The notes below the pieces were generated by a model. The model was given only the letters and a program-made list of their open reading frames with translations, made no database searches and was not told the DNA's origin. Position numbers and translations under genes: made by a program. A stretch of 55,741 nt of DNA, taken from positions 1 to 55,741 of the forward strand of contig CANRYZ010000004.1 of the NCBI GenBank assembly GCA_947644365.1, given 5' to 3'. This document shows positions 36,127 through 44,749 of the stretch, in pieces (position 1 is the first letter of the stretch; every line of letters begins with the position of its first letter). This DNA is from an uncultured Oscillibacter sp. (lineage in GTDB: Bacteria; Bacillota; Clostridia; Oscillospirales; Oscillospiraceae).

Positions 36127-37044
36127 TCACTCCCAGCGCAGGTCCGGCCTGGACACGCTGGGCCAGTGGCGCACCGCGGCGCCGTTTCTGACCTCCCACC
36201 ACCCGACGGAGAAGACATACCGCAGGCCGTATGGGCCCGTACAGACAAAATTCACGCCGATGGAGTCCCCCTCTTGGCAGGCAATTCCCAGGGAGTCCGG
36301 CGTCTGTACATAGGAATCCCCCTCTTTCGTCAGGCCAAAGTCCATCAGCGGCTCCCCTTTCTGAAAGAGCTCCAGCTTGGGCTCCCCGATCTCCGCCGGG
36401 CCGCCCTGTCCGTCCTCCGGGCAGAAGGTCCAGCCGGAGAAGATCAGCTTGCCGTCCTCATACGCCACATCCCCGCTCCACTTGTTCAGCTGGACCGGCA
36501 GCAGCTCCATGAGGGAGTAGTAGGACCAGAGGGTCTCGGCGTACTTGGCGCCCCCCACCGTGGACAAAAGCCGCATCTGCACCCGGTCGCCGGGCTCCAG
36601 GGGCAGGGTGACGCTCCCGGTATACCGGCCGTCCTTCCCCCTGGTCAGGGCCGTTTCCACGGCGTCGTGGTGCTCCGCCGCGTCCGTCACCACGGAGGCC
36701 CTGGCGTTCTCATCCGCCGCGGCCAGGTCCACGGACACTCCCAGGGTAACGGTCCGCTCCGTCAAGTCCACACCCCGAACGTCCACAGCGTAGGCCGCGG
36801 CGGGCCTTGTCCGCAGCTCCGCCTCCAGCTCCTTCTCCCGCTCCAGCATCTTCCGCAGATCGGCTTTCATTGCGTTAAATTCCATCCGCAGCGTGTCGCA
36901 TTCATTCCGCAGCGCGCCGTACTCCCGCGCCGCCTGTTCCAGGGTCTCCACCCTCCGCTGCTGGAGGAGCAGCGCCAGCGCCAGGACCACGCACAAAACC
37001 GCCGTCACAGCCGTTCCCCAGTTTTTTCTCACGTCCGCCTCCAA
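36127..37044 (-). CDS. Membrane-anchored hypothetical protein, paralogue 2
   Basis: 305 aa with the same architecture as the gene downstream: hydrophobic segment at about 10-27, coiled coil rich in Glu/Arg (about 30-75), then a beta-rich ectodomain. The C-terminus GIACQEGDSIGVNFVC with YGLRYVFSVGWWEV mirrors CQEGD...YGLRYTF of its paralogue. It starts just after ecfT, 27 bases away. Likely a tandem duplication; the partner molecules are unknown. Confidence 0.7.
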   Translation of the reverse strand: MEADVRKNWGTAVTAVLCVVLALALLLQQRRVETLEQAAREYGALRNECDTLRMEFNAMKADLRKMLEREKELEAELRTRPAAAYAVDVRGVDLTERTVTLGVSVDLAAADENARASVVTDAAEHHDAVETALTRGKDGRYTGSVTLPLEPGDRVQMRLLSTVGGAKYAETLWSYYSLMELLPVQLNKWSGDVAYEDGKLIFSGWTFCPEDGQGGPAEIGEPKLELFQKGEPLMDFGLTKEGDSYVQTPDSLGIACQEGDSIGVNFVCTGPYGLRYVFSVGWWEVRNGAAVRHWPSVSRPDLRWE

Positions 37045-37070
37045 TTCCTGACCGCTCTTTTCCAGTTAAA

Positions 37071-37877
37071 TCAAATCCCAAACCGCCCCAGGGCGATGAC
37101 GCCCGCCAGGATCACGGCGCCCATCGCCAGCGCAGCATAGTCCCGCCCCTGGTATTTCAGCACATGGAGCTTCGTCCGTCCCTCGCCGCCGTGGTAGCAC
37201 CGGCACTCCATGGCCGTGGCCAGCTCGTCGGCCCGGCGGAAGGCGCTGATGAACAGCGGCACCAGAATGGGGATCAACGCCCGGGCCTTCTGAATCAAAT
37301 TCCCGCTCTCAAAGTCCGCTCCCCGGGCCTTCTGGGCGGACATGATCTTGTCCGTCTCCTCAATTAACGTCGGGATGAACCGCAGGGCGATGGACATCAT
37401 CATGGCCAGCTCGTGGACCGGCACATGGAGTTTTTTCAGTCCGTTCAGCAGCCGCTCCAGCCCGTCGGTGAGGCTGATAGGGCTGGTGGTGTATGTCATG
37501 AGGAAGGTGCCCATGATCAGCAGCATGATCCGCAGTACCATGAACACGGCGTTGTGAACGCCGGCGTCCGAGATCCGCACCGGGCCCCACTCCACCAGGT
37601 TCCTCGTCCCCGGCGTAAAAAACAGGTTCAAAAGCCCGGTAAAGATGATGATGAACAGCACCGGCTTCAAGCCCCGCACCAGGGCCCTGAGCCCCACCTT
37701 GGAAATTCTGACACACACCGCCAGGGTCAGGGCCAGAACGCCGTAGCCCGCCGCGCCCTTGGCGCAGAACAGGGCGATGATGTAGAACAGCACCAGCAGT
37801 ATCTTTGTCCGGGGGTCCAGACGGTGGGCCGGGGTGTCGCCCGGGAAATACTGGCCCAATGTGATGTCTTTCAGCAT
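37071..37877 (-). CDS. ecfT: ECF transporter T component
   Basis: 268-aa membrane protein that couples the two ATPases to interchangeable vitamin-binding S components. Multiple hydrophobic segments. Two Ala-Arg-Ala/Gly-type coupling motifs are visible: SAQKARGADFESG and SAFRRADELATAMECR. It overlaps ecfA2 by seven bases. No S component gene lies nearby, so it belongs to a group II (shared) ECF module. Confidence 0.92.
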   Translation of the reverse strand: MLKDITLGQYFPGDTPAHRLDPRTKILLVLFYIIALFCAKGAAGYGVLALTLAVCVRISKVGLRALVRGLKPVLFIIIFTGLLNLFFTPGTRNLVEWGPVRISDAGVHNAVFMVLRIMLLIMGTFLMTYTTSPISLTDGLERLLNGLKKLHVPVHELAMMMSIALRFIPTLIEETDKIMSAQKARGADFESGNLIQKARALIPILVPLFISAFRRADELATAMECRCYHGGEGRTKLHVLKYQGRDYAALAMGAVILAGVIALGRFGI

Positions 37878-38746
37878 GGGGCCCCTCCCTTCCGCAGCGC
37901 CAGCAGCTGCCGCTCCAGGTCCTCCACGGTGTACACCGCCGGGTCCACGTCCAGACCCCGGGCCCGCAGGGCCATGGCCACCCGGGTCACCTGGGGCACG
38001 TCCAAGCCCGCCTCCAGCAGCGCGTCCGCCTGGGCGAACACCTCCGCCGGCGTGCCGCTCATAAGGATATGGGCGCTTTTCAGCACCAGAATCCGGTCCA
38101 CATTTTGGGCGATCTCGTCCATGCTGTGGCTCACCAGGATCACCGTAGTGCGGCGGTTTCTGTGGAAGTCCCGGATGTTGGCCATGAGATTTTCCCGGCC
38201 CGCGGGGTCCAGGCCCGCCGTGGGCTCGTCCAGCACCAGGACCTCCGGCTCCATGGCCAGGACTCCCGCCAGGGCCACCCGGCGCTTCTGCCCGCCGGAG
38301 AGCTCGAAGGGGGACTTGTCCAGCTGGTCGTCCCGGATGCCCACCAGCCGCGCCGCCTCCCGAACGGCATGGTCCAGCTCCGCCCCAGTCTTTCCCTGAT
38401 TCATGGGGCCGAAGGAGATGTCCTTGTACACCGTCTCCTCGAAGAGCTGGTACTCCGGGTACTGGAACACCAGTCCCACCCGGAACCGCACGTCCCGAAT
38501 CTTCTTGGGCTCCGCCCAGATGTCCCTTCCGCCCAGCAGCACCTGTCCGGAGGTGGGCCGCAGGAGGCCGTTGAGGTGCTGGATCAGGGTGGATTTTCCG
38601 GAGCCGGTATGGCCGATGACGCCCAGAAACTCCCCCGGCTGGACGTCAAAGCTCATGTCCTCCACAGCGCTGCGCTGGAAGGGCGTGCCGACGCCGTAGG
38701 TGTGGGTCAGGTTTTTGACTTGTAGAATTGGTTCTAAATGTTCCAC
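37871..38746 (-). CDS. ecfA2: ECF transporter ATPase A2
   Basis: 291 aa from GTG 38746 (VEHLEPILQVKNLTHTYG), chosen because GGAGGG lies 11 bases before it. The open frame continues upstream to 38893, but that extension is encoded by a transposon-like element and is not part of the protein. Walker A GHTGSGKST, Q-loop FQYPEYQLFEETV, signature LSGGQKRR and Walker B VLVLDEPTAGLDP are intact. C-terminal domain typical of EcfA. Confidence 0.9.
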   Translation of the reverse strand: MEHLEPILQVKNLTHTYGVGTPFQRSAVEDMSFDVQPGEFLGVIGHTGSGKSTLIQHLNGLLRPTSGQVLLGGRDIWAEPKKIRDVRFRVGLVFQYPEYQLFEETVYKDISFGPMNQGKTGAELDHAVREAARLVGIRDDQLDKSPFELSGGQKRRVALAGVLAMEPEVLVLDEPTAGLDPAGRENLMANIRDFHRNRRTTVILVSHSMDEIAQNVDRILVLKSAHILMSGTPAEVFAQADALLEAGLDVPQVTRVAMALRARGLDVDPAVYTVEDLERQLLALRKGGAPC

Positions 38747-38799
38747 TTGGTTTGTTTCCCTCCGGCTGGATTTTTGATTGGCTTCTTTGGCTTCTATTC

Positions 38800-38964
38800 T
38801 AGGCCCTGTTTGAAAATTGGCAATATGCCCAGCGGCGAGGGATTTTTTCGCCAGACAAGGCAAAAATTCGCAGGAATACTTTTTGTATTTCAAGAATTTT
38901 TAACGCAGTATGGCGGAAAAAGACCCGCCGTTTGGGCGTGTTGACAATTTTCAAACAAGGCCTA
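38800..38964. mobile_element. MITE-like element with terminal inverted repeats
   Basis: About 161 bp bounded by GGCCCTGTTTGAAAATTG (38802-38819) and its near-perfect reverse complement CAATTTTCAAACAAGGCC (38945-38962), one mismatch. A TA dinucleotide flanks each end (38800-38801, 38963-38964), consistent with target duplication by an IS630/Tc1-type transposase. There is no ORF of its own. It is inserted between ecfA1 and ecfA2. Confidence 0.75.
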
Positions 38965-39031
38965 GTGTGCCGGACCGCATTGGCTTCGCCTCGCGGTCTT
39001 CGGGGGAGCTTGCCCGGCTCCGCCGGACAAC

Positions 39032-39073
39032 CCAGGGGCTCTGCCCCTGGACCCCGCGGCCTTTGTAAAGGCC
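39032..39073. repeat. Pair of GC-rich hairpins downstream of ecfA1
   Basis: Two hairpins lie in a row: CCAGGGGC-TCT-GCCCCTGG (39032-39050) and GGCCTT-TGTA-AAGGCC (39058-39073). Units of this kind (GGGGCTCTGCCCC...GACCCCG) are, from memory, common at gene ends in Clostridial genomes. Here it sits 11 bases beyond the ecfA1 stop and may stop or protect its message. Together with the MITE-like element it fills the 337-bp ecfA1-ecfA2 gap. Confidence 0.55.
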
Positions 39074-39083
39074 GGCGAAACTT

Positions 39084-39944
39084 TTATACCTGTCTCATGT
39101 TATCGAAAGCCTCTGCGATTACATCCGCGCAGGCCTCCACCGTCAGCGCGTCCAGGGGTACGTCCACCCCGTCCCGGCGCAGCCGGTCCAGCAGGTCCAC
39201 TGTGTCCGGCACCGTCAAGCCCATGTGCCGCAGGTCGGCCACCTGAGTGAACACCTCCGCCGGCGTACCGTCCATGGCGATTTTCCCGTCGTCCATCACC
39301 ACCACCCGGTCCGCCTCCTCCGCCTCGTTCATGTGGTGGGTGATGAGCACCACCGTAATGCCCTTCTCCCGGTTCAGCCGGTGGACGGTGCTCAGCACCT
39401 CCCGCCGTCCCACGGGGTCCAGCATGGCCGTGGCCTCGTCCAGCACAATGCACTCCGGCTCCATGGCCAGCACCCCGGCGATGGCGATGCGCTGCTTCTG
39501 TCCGCCGGAGAGGAGGTGGGGCGCGTGGCGCACAAAGTCATACATGCCCACCGTCCGCAGGGCGTCGTCCACCCGCTTCCGAATCTCCTCCGTGGGAACG
39601 CCCAGGTTCTCCGGGGCGAAGGCCACGTCCTCCTCCACCACATTGGCCACGATCTGGTTGTCCGGATTCTGGAACACCATGCCCACCCGCTGGCGGATGG
39701 CCAGCAGCAGGCTCTCGTCCAGGGTGTCCATGCCCTTCACATAGACCTTGCCCCCCGCCGGCAGCAGCACGGCGTTGAAGGTCTTGGCCAGCGTGGACTT
39801 CCCGGAGCCGTTGTGCCCCAGCACCACCACAAAGCTGCCCTTCTCAATTGTCAGGTCCACGCCCCGCAGGGCGAAGACCGGCTGTCCGCCCTCGTCCGCC
39901 GGGTAGGCGAAGCGCAGGCTCTCCGTCTCGATCATCTCATTCAT
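39084..39944 (-). CDS. ecfA1: ECF transporter ATPase A1
   Basis: 286 aa. Walker A GHNGSGKST, Q-loop FQNPDNQIVANVV, signature LSGGQKQR, Walker B CIVLDEATAMLDP and switch His in LITHHMNEAEEAD. The FQNPDNQ variant and ATAMLDP are typical of EcfA1. It forms a heterodimer with EcfA2. The N-terminus overlaps the VanZ-like gene by eight bases. Confidence 0.92.
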   Translation of the reverse strand: MNEMIETESLRFAYPADEGGQPVFALRGVDLTIEKGSFVVVLGHNGSGKSTLAKTFNAVLLPAGGKVYVKGMDTLDESLLLAIRQRVGMVFQNPDNQIVANVVEEDVAFAPENLGVPTEEIRKRVDDALRTVGMYDFVRHAPHLLSGGQKQRIAIAGVLAMEPECIVLDEATAMLDPVGRREVLSTVHRLNREKGITVVLITHHMNEAEEADRVVVMDDGKIAMDGTPAEVFTQVADLRHMGLTVPDTVDLLDRLRRDGVDVPLDALTVEACADVIAEAFDNMRQV

Positions 39945-40548
39945 GAATATTTTCCCCGCTCAAATCCACATGGAATTTTTCTGTGAACCCCGGGGCCACC
40001 CGCCTCAGCCCCCTCCAGAGGAAGAAGCCGCAGAGGACCCCCAAGGTGTTCAAAATGATGTCGTCAATGTCAAAAAAGCGCCCCACAAGAATCTGCCAGC
40101 ACTCAACACATGCCGTGATCCCAAAGCCCGTGCCCAGCGCCCTCCGCCAGCTCCAGCCCCGCCACAGCAGGGCGGCCAAAAAGCCAAAGGGCAGAAACAT
40201 CACCACGTTTCCGATGATGTTGAACAGGCTGTCCCCCTGGGAGAAGGGGATCAGGTTCACCCGGTGGGCCAGCGGCAGCCCCGTGCCGCCGAAATACGGC
40301 GTCCAATACCCCTGGAGCCCGGCCCAGAGCCAATCCGGCCACGGGCACAGCGTCAGCACCGCCATGCCCCCGGAGAAAAGAAAGAGCACCAGCAGACCGG
40401 CCTCCCGCGCCACGCCGCTGCGCAGCCCCCGGGCGGCCAGACGGCGCCTTCTTCCGGGGAGCAGGCCCAAAAACAGCCCCAGCGCCGCCGCCAGCCCCGG
40501 CAGCATCCACTCCAGATACCGCAGGACACGAATCAAAAAATAGACCAT
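39937..40548 (-). CDS. VanZ-like membrane protein
   Basis: 203 aa from ATG 40548, with AGGAGG 6 bases upstream; the longer open frame has no support. Four to five hydrophobic segments. The conserved VanZ-like core NLIPFSQGDSLFNIIGNVV followed by MFLPFGFL and FFDIDDIILNTLG is clear. VanZ of enterococci gives low-level teicoplanin resistance, but most relatives have unknown roles, and no van cluster is present here. Confidence 0.85.
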   Translation of the reverse strand: MVYFLIRVLRYLEWMLPGLAAALGLFLGLLPGRRRRLAARGLRSGVAREAGLLVLFLFSGGMAVLTLCPWPDWLWAGLQGYWTPYFGGTGLPLAHRVNLIPFSQGDSLFNIIGNVVMFLPFGFLAALLWRGWSWRRALGTGFGITACVECWQILVGRFFDIDDIILNTLGVLCGFFLWRGLRRVAPGFTEKFHVDLSGENIHE

Positions 40549-40603
40549 GGGCCCCCTCCTAAACCGTCCCTCTTTCCGCGCTTCGTGCGGAATCGGCCCG
40601 TCT

Positions 40604-41119
40604 TCACTCCCGGGGCTCAATGTGGAACACAAGCGCCCGGCCCTTCTGTTCCGCCGCCCGGTCCAGCCCCTGGGAGAGCGTCCCCCGGTACAGCAGCACC
40701 CGCCGGGCCCCAGCCTGGAGCAGCGCGTCCGCCAAGGCGATCTCCTCCACCTGCGTGGCGCAGTCCTGCGCCCGGACCAGAACCACAGGTTTAGGCAGCG
40801 GCGGGCCCATCTGCCGCAGAAGGGTCTTGAACAAAAACCGCGCCCCGTCGTAAGAGGCTACCTGTCCCTCCCGCAGGGGCGAGAACACCGCCGCGCCCGG
40901 AGCATCCTCATAGGCCCTGGCCGCCTCTCCGGCGGCGAGAAACCTTGCAATCGTCCCATCCTCCGGCCGGACCTGAACCGCCACCAGGGACGGCTCCCGC
41001 GCCTGCTCTCCCGACCTGGGACAACAAACCGTGATCTCCGCCGGGGCATAGGACCGGTACCAGTCCTCCAGCACCGGCCTGCCGGCCTGATACAATCCGT
41101 CCCCCATCTCCGGCCTCAC
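40604..41119 (-). CDS. MreB N-terminal-domain-like protein (171 aa)
   Basis: 171 aa; GTG start overlapping the methyltransferase stop (GTGA). Read against MreB it matches the first half: EPSLVAVQ...GTIARFLAAGEAAR, then VFSPLREGQVASYDGARFLF, then TQVEEIALADALLQAGARRV. These are equivalents of MreB 'EPSVVA', 'AxRPLRDGVIADFD' and 'TEVEKRAVxDAAxQAGA'. The second actin subdomain, with most of the nucleotide-binding site, is absent. It is thus a half-length actin-like protein of unknown function, or the remnant of an mreB. ATG 41107 is a possible alternative start. Confidence 0.6.
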   Translation of the reverse strand: MRPEMGDGLYQAGRPVLEDWYRSYAPAEITVCCPRSGEQAREPSLVAVQVRPEDGTIARFLAAGEAARAYEDAPGAAVFSPLREGQVASYDGARFLFKTLLRQMGPPLPKPVVLVRAQDCATQVEEIALADALLQAGARRVLLYRGTLSQGLDRAAEQKGRALVFHIEPRE

Positions 41120-41979
41120 TCACTGAACCATCTTCCCGTGGCTCCGCAGGGCAGGGCCAGCCCCGTCTCCGTGACGGGCAGGCCCAGCTCGTCCCAGGTA
41201 CACTTTCCGCCGTACTTCGACCCCACCAGAAGATTCAGCAGATACCCCAGCACCGACGGGGCCAGCCCCGTGGTGTAGGAGTTGATGAGCACAAACAGGG
41301 GCTTGTCCGAAAGCACCCCGGCGCACAGCTTCACAAAGAGGTACAGGTTCTCCTCCAGCTTCCACACCTCGCCGCCGGGCCCCCGGCCGTAGCTGGGCGG
41401 GTCCATGATGACGGCGTCGTACTGCCGCCCCCGGCGGATCTCCCGCTCCACAAACTTGGCGCAGTCGTCCACGATCCAGCGGATGGGGGCCTCCCCCAGT
41501 CCGGAGAGCCGCGCGTTCTCCTTCGCCCAGGCCACCATGCCCTTTGCCGCGTCCACGTGGCACACGCTGGCCCCGGCCCTGGCGCAGGCCACGGTGGCCC
41601 CGCCGGTGTAGGCGAAGAGGTTCAGCACCCGCACGGGCCGCCCGGCGGAGCGAATCTTGTCCATGACAAAGTCCCAGTTAGCCGCCTGCTCCGGGAAGAG
41701 GCCCGTGTGCTTGAAGTTCATGGGCTTGACCTGGAAGGTCAGCTCCCCATAGCGAATCCTCCAGTTCTCCGGCAGGGCCTTTTTCTCCCAGTGGCCGCCG
41801 CCGGTGTGGGAGCGGAGATACCGCCCGTCCGCCCGCTTCCAGGCGGGGTTTTTCCGGGGCGTCTCCCAGATGGCCTGGGGGTCCGGACGCACCAGCACCT
41901 GACTGTCCCAGCGCTCCAGCCGCTCCCCTCCGCCGCAGTCCAGCAGCTCATAGTCCTCCCACTTGTCCGCGATCCACAT
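41116..41979 (-). CDS. Class I SAM-dependent methyltransferase (RlmI-like)
   Basis: 287 aa from ATG 41979, preceded by GAGAGGAC; the extra 73 codons upstream cross the promoter and are discarded. NLFAYTGGATVACARAGASV is the SAM-binding motif I, VDAAKGMVAWAKENAR motif II and DPPSYGRGP the catalytic motif IV of RNA cytosine-C5/N-type methyltransferases. It resembles the RlmI/RlmK family but lacks an N-terminal PUA domain, so the RNA target is uncertain. Confidence 0.85.
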   Translation of the reverse strand: MWIADKWEDYELLDCGGGERLERWDSQVLVRPDPQAIWETPRKNPAWKRADGRYLRSHTGGGHWEKKALPENWRIRYGELTFQVKPMNFKHTGLFPEQAANWDFVMDKIRSAGRPVRVLNLFAYTGGATVACARAGASVCHVDAAKGMVAWAKENARLSGLGEAPIRWIVDDCAKFVEREIRRGRQYDAVIMDPPSYGRGPGGEVWKLEENLYLFVKLCAGVLSDKPLFVLINSYTTGLAPSVLGYLLNLLVGSKYGGKCTWDELGLPVTETGLALPCGATGRWFSE

Positions 41980-42048
41980 AATCGTGTCCTCTCTTTCCCG
42001 CCGTCCCTGACCGGGCGCGGCGGAACCGTTGGCATAGTATATCATGTT

Positions 42049-42078
42049 ATTATACCGCCAGCCGCCCGCTTCCGTCAA
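42049..42078 (-). promoter_or_regulatory. Promoter of the methyltransferase operon
   Basis: On the minus strand TTGACG (42073-42078) and TATAAT (42049-42054) are separated by 18 bases, a strong sigma-A-like promoter. It sits immediately downstream of the malQ terminator. Confidence 0.75.
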
Positions 42079-42121
42079 CAAAAAAACAGCCTGACTTTCA
42101 GATACTTCTCTGAAAGTCAGG
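42079..42121 (-). terminator. Terminator of the malQ operon
   Basis: On the minus strand a perfect 13-bp stem CCTGACTTTCAGA / TCTGAAAGTCAGG with a 6-nt loop is followed by a run of seven U residues (poly-A at 42081-42086 on the + strand). It ends the sugar operon just before the methyltransferase promoter. Confidence 0.88.
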
Positions 42122-42142
42122 CCGTTATCGTCTTGCACGGCT

Positions 42143-43633
42143 CTACCGGACCGGAAGCCGCTGGTAGACCTCCATCTCTCGGCGCAGCCGCCGGGCAAGG
42201 TCCGCCCCGTAGGTCCCCGGCAGGGTCCGCCAGCGCCAGTTGTTTCCCCCCAGGGTGGAGGGGATATTCATCCGGGCCTCGCTGCCCAGGCCCAGCAGGT
42301 CCTGAAACTGCATCACCGCCAGGTCCGCCGCGGAGGCCCAGGCGGAGCGCATCATGCCCCAGTGGTAGCCCTCCTGCTGGTTTAAGCGCAGATAGGCCCG
42401 GGCCAGCGCCGTGTCCGCCGGGGGAGCGTTCTTCATCCAGCCCTGGATGGTGTCGTTGTCATGGGTGCCGGTGTAAACCACGCAGTCCGGGGTATAACAG
42501 TGGGGCAGGTAGCCCCCGCCGGTGTCCCGGCTGTCGAAGGCAAACTCCAGCACCTTCATACCGGGGTAGCCCGCCTCCTCCAGGAGCTTCCGCACGGAGT
42601 CCGTGAGGAAGCCCAGGTCCTCGGCGATGATGTCCCGGGGCCCCAGGACCCGCTCCACGGTCTGAAAGAACCGAATGCCGGGGCCGGGCCGCCAGCGGCC
42701 GTTTTTGGCCGTGGTCTCCCCATAGGGGATGGCATAGTAGGCGTCAAACCCCCGGAAGTGGTCAATGCGCAGCGTGTCGTAGATTCTGAACTGGAAGGCG
42801 ATGCGGCGCAGCCACCACTGGTAGCCGTCGTCCTCCATCCGCTCCCAGTCAAAGAGGGGGTTGCCCCACAGCTGGCCGTCGGCGGAAAAGCCGTCCGGCG
42901 GACAGCCCGCCACCTCGGTGGGCCGCCCCTCTCCGTCCAGCTGAAACAGCGAGCGGTGGGACCACACGTCGGCGCTGTCCCCGGAGACGTAGATGGGCAG
43001 GTCCCCGATGATGGAGACGCCCCTGCCGTTGGCATATTCCTTCAGCGCTTTCCACTGGCGGAAGAACAGGTACTGCACCGCCCGCCAAAAGGCGGTCTCC
43101 TCCGCCAATTCCCGCCCCGCGGCGGCCAGGGTCTCGGGGCGGCGGAGCCGCTCCCCCTCCGGCCACTGGAACCAGGAGGCGCCGCCGTGCCGTTCCTTCA
43201 AGGCCATGAACAGGGCATAGTCCTCCAGCCAGTCCCGGTGCTCCCGGCAGAACCGCGCGAAGTCCGGCGGGTCCGCCTCCAGCAGGCGGCCGCAGGCCCG
43301 CCTCAGCACAGGGTAGCGCTTCTCATACAGCAGCCCGTAGTCCACGCGCCGGGGGTCCTCCCCCCAGCTCAGCCGGCAGAACTCCTCCGGCTCCAGCAGC
43401 CCCTCCGCCGCCAGGTCGTCCAGGTCGATGAAATAGGGATTCCCGGCGTAGGAGGAGAAGGACTGATAGGGGGAATCTCCAAAGCTGGTGGGACACACCG
43501 GCAAAATCTGCCAGCAGGACTGCCCCCCGGCTGCCAGGAAGTCCGCAAACTCCCGGGCCGCGGCGCCCAGCGTCCCGATCCCCCAGGGGGACGGCAGGGC
43601 GGATATGGGCATCAGGATTCCGGCTCTTCTCAC
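42143..43633 (-). CDS. malQ: 4-alpha-glucanotransferase (amylomaltase)
   Basis: 496 aa, the usual length. Transfers alpha-1,4-glucan segments between maltodextrins, releasing glucose. The glycoside hydrolase family 77 core is clear: GILMPISALPSPWGIGTLG, PYQSFSSYAGNPYFIDLDDL, LRIDHFRGFDAYYAIPYGE (Asp nucleophile region), IAEDLGFLTDSV and YTGTHDNDTIQGW. GTG start at 43633 with AAAGGGGA upstream. It is the last gene of the operon and argues for maltodextrin as the transported sugar. Confidence 0.95.
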   Translation of the reverse strand: MRRAGILMPISALPSPWGIGTLGAAAREFADFLAAGGQSCWQILPVCPTSFGDSPYQSFSSYAGNPYFIDLDDLAAEGLLEPEEFCRLSWGEDPRRVDYGLLYEKRYPVLRRACGRLLEADPPDFARFCREHRDWLEDYALFMALKERHGGASWFQWPEGERLRRPETLAAAGRELAEETAFWRAVQYLFFRQWKALKEYANGRGVSIIGDLPIYVSGDSADVWSHRSLFQLDGEGRPTEVAGCPPDGFSADGQLWGNPLFDWERMEDDGYQWWLRRIAFQFRIYDTLRIDHFRGFDAYYAIPYGETTAKNGRWRPGPGIRFFQTVERVLGPRDIIAEDLGFLTDSVRKLLEEAGYPGMKVLEFAFDSRDTGGGYLPHCYTPDCVVYTGTHDNDTIQGWMKNAPPADTALARAYLRLNQQEGYHWGMMRSAWASAADLAVMQFQDLLGLGSEARMNIPSTLGGNNWRWRTLPGTYGADLARRLRREMEVYQRLPVR

Positions 43634-43657
43634 GTTGGAATCCCCTTTCCTATAAAA

Positions 43658-44683
43658 TCAGATGGCGGAGAGCTCCCCCTCCAGCCGGGCCACGCTCTCG
43701 CCCGGAATCAGCTGAAAGGGCACCACCTCGTGTACAGGGCGGTTTCTCCGCTCGATGTTGTGCAGCAGGATCTCCACCCCCCGCTCCGCCAGCCGCTGGG
43801 TGTCCTGGCGGACGGTGGCCAGCCGGGGCACGGAGTACCGGGCCATGGAGATGCCGTCAAAGCCCACCACGGAGATGTCCTCCGGCACCCGCCTGCCCAG
43901 GTCCCGCAGCGCCCGGATGGTGCCCATGGCCATCACGTCGCTCATAGCGAAAATTGCCGTGAGGTCCGGGCACCGCTCCAGCAGCCGCAGCGTGGCGGCA
44001 TAGCCCTCCCCCATGGAGTAGCGGCAGGGCTCGCATTGGCGGTCCTGGTCAAAGGGCAGATTCAGCCGGGCGAAGGTCCGCCGGCAGCCCTCCAGGCGGC
44101 GATAGCTGATCTGGGAGCAGGACCAGTTGCCGCCCAGAATGCACACCCGCCGGTGGCCCTGTCCGGCCAGAAACTCAATGACTTGGGCGGCGGCCTCGCC
44201 GTCGTCGGTGGTCAGGGAGGAGAGATTCTCAAAGCCCAGGTCCCTGGCCGTATTCGTCAGCAGCACGCAGGGGATGGTGATGGGCTGGAACCGGGCCCGG
44301 AAGAGCTCCAGGTCCCCGCCCAGGAAGAGGATGCCCAGGGGCTTGCGCTCCCGGCACAGCTGGAGGGCATAGCCCACCTCGTCGGCGTCCTCGTCCAGGT
44401 AGTAGACCACGGCCTCCCGGTCGTCCTCCTGCAATCGTGTCTGCACCCGCTCCACCAGGTCGGCAAAGAGCATATTCTGGGTGCCCTTCACCAGGATGAT
44501 GATGCCGTTTCCCCCCTGCTGTTTCAGGTGCTTGGCGTTGTTGTTGGGCTGAAAGCCGTACTCCTCCACCACCGCCAGCACCCTCCGCCTCGTCTCCTCG
44601 CTGACGTCGGGGTGCTGGTTCAGCACACGGGACACGGTGGCCACACCGCACCCGGACAGCCGGGCAATATCCTTGATGGTCAT
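43658..44683 (-). CDS. LacI-family transcriptional repressor
   Basis: 341 aa from ATG 44683, preceded by AGGGGAG. The N-terminal helix-turn-helix (about 1-20: MTIKDIARLSGCGVATVSRV) carries the LacI hallmark, followed by LNQHPDVSEETRRRVL. The periplasmic-binding-protein-like ligand domain covers the rest (IAFDG-like VVGFDGISMARYSVP). The CTCF-free 24-bp palindrome upstream of the operon (47895-47918) is a typical LacI operator. It probably senses maltose/maltodextrins and represses its own operon. Confidence 0.9.
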   Translation of the reverse strand: MTIKDIARLSGCGVATVSRVLNQHPDVSEETRRRVLAVVEEYGFQPNNNAKHLKQQGGNGIIILVKGTQNMLFADLVERVQTRLQEDDREAVVYYLDEDADEVGYALQLCRERKPLGILFLGGDLELFRARFQPITIPCVLLTNTARDLGFENLSSLTTDDGEAAAQVIEFLAGQGHRRVCILGGNWSCSQISYRRLEGCRRTFARLNLPFDQDRQCEPCRYSMGEGYAATLRLLERCPDLTAIFAMSDVMAMGTIRALRDLGRRVPEDISVVGFDGISMARYSVPRLATVRQDTQRLAERGVEILLHNIERRNRPVHEVVPFQLIPGESVARLEGELSAI

Positions 44684-44749
44684 ACCGTCTCCCCTCTCTC
44701 CGCCGGTCCGGCCAATCATAGCACACCGGCGGTGAAAACGCAATATCTC

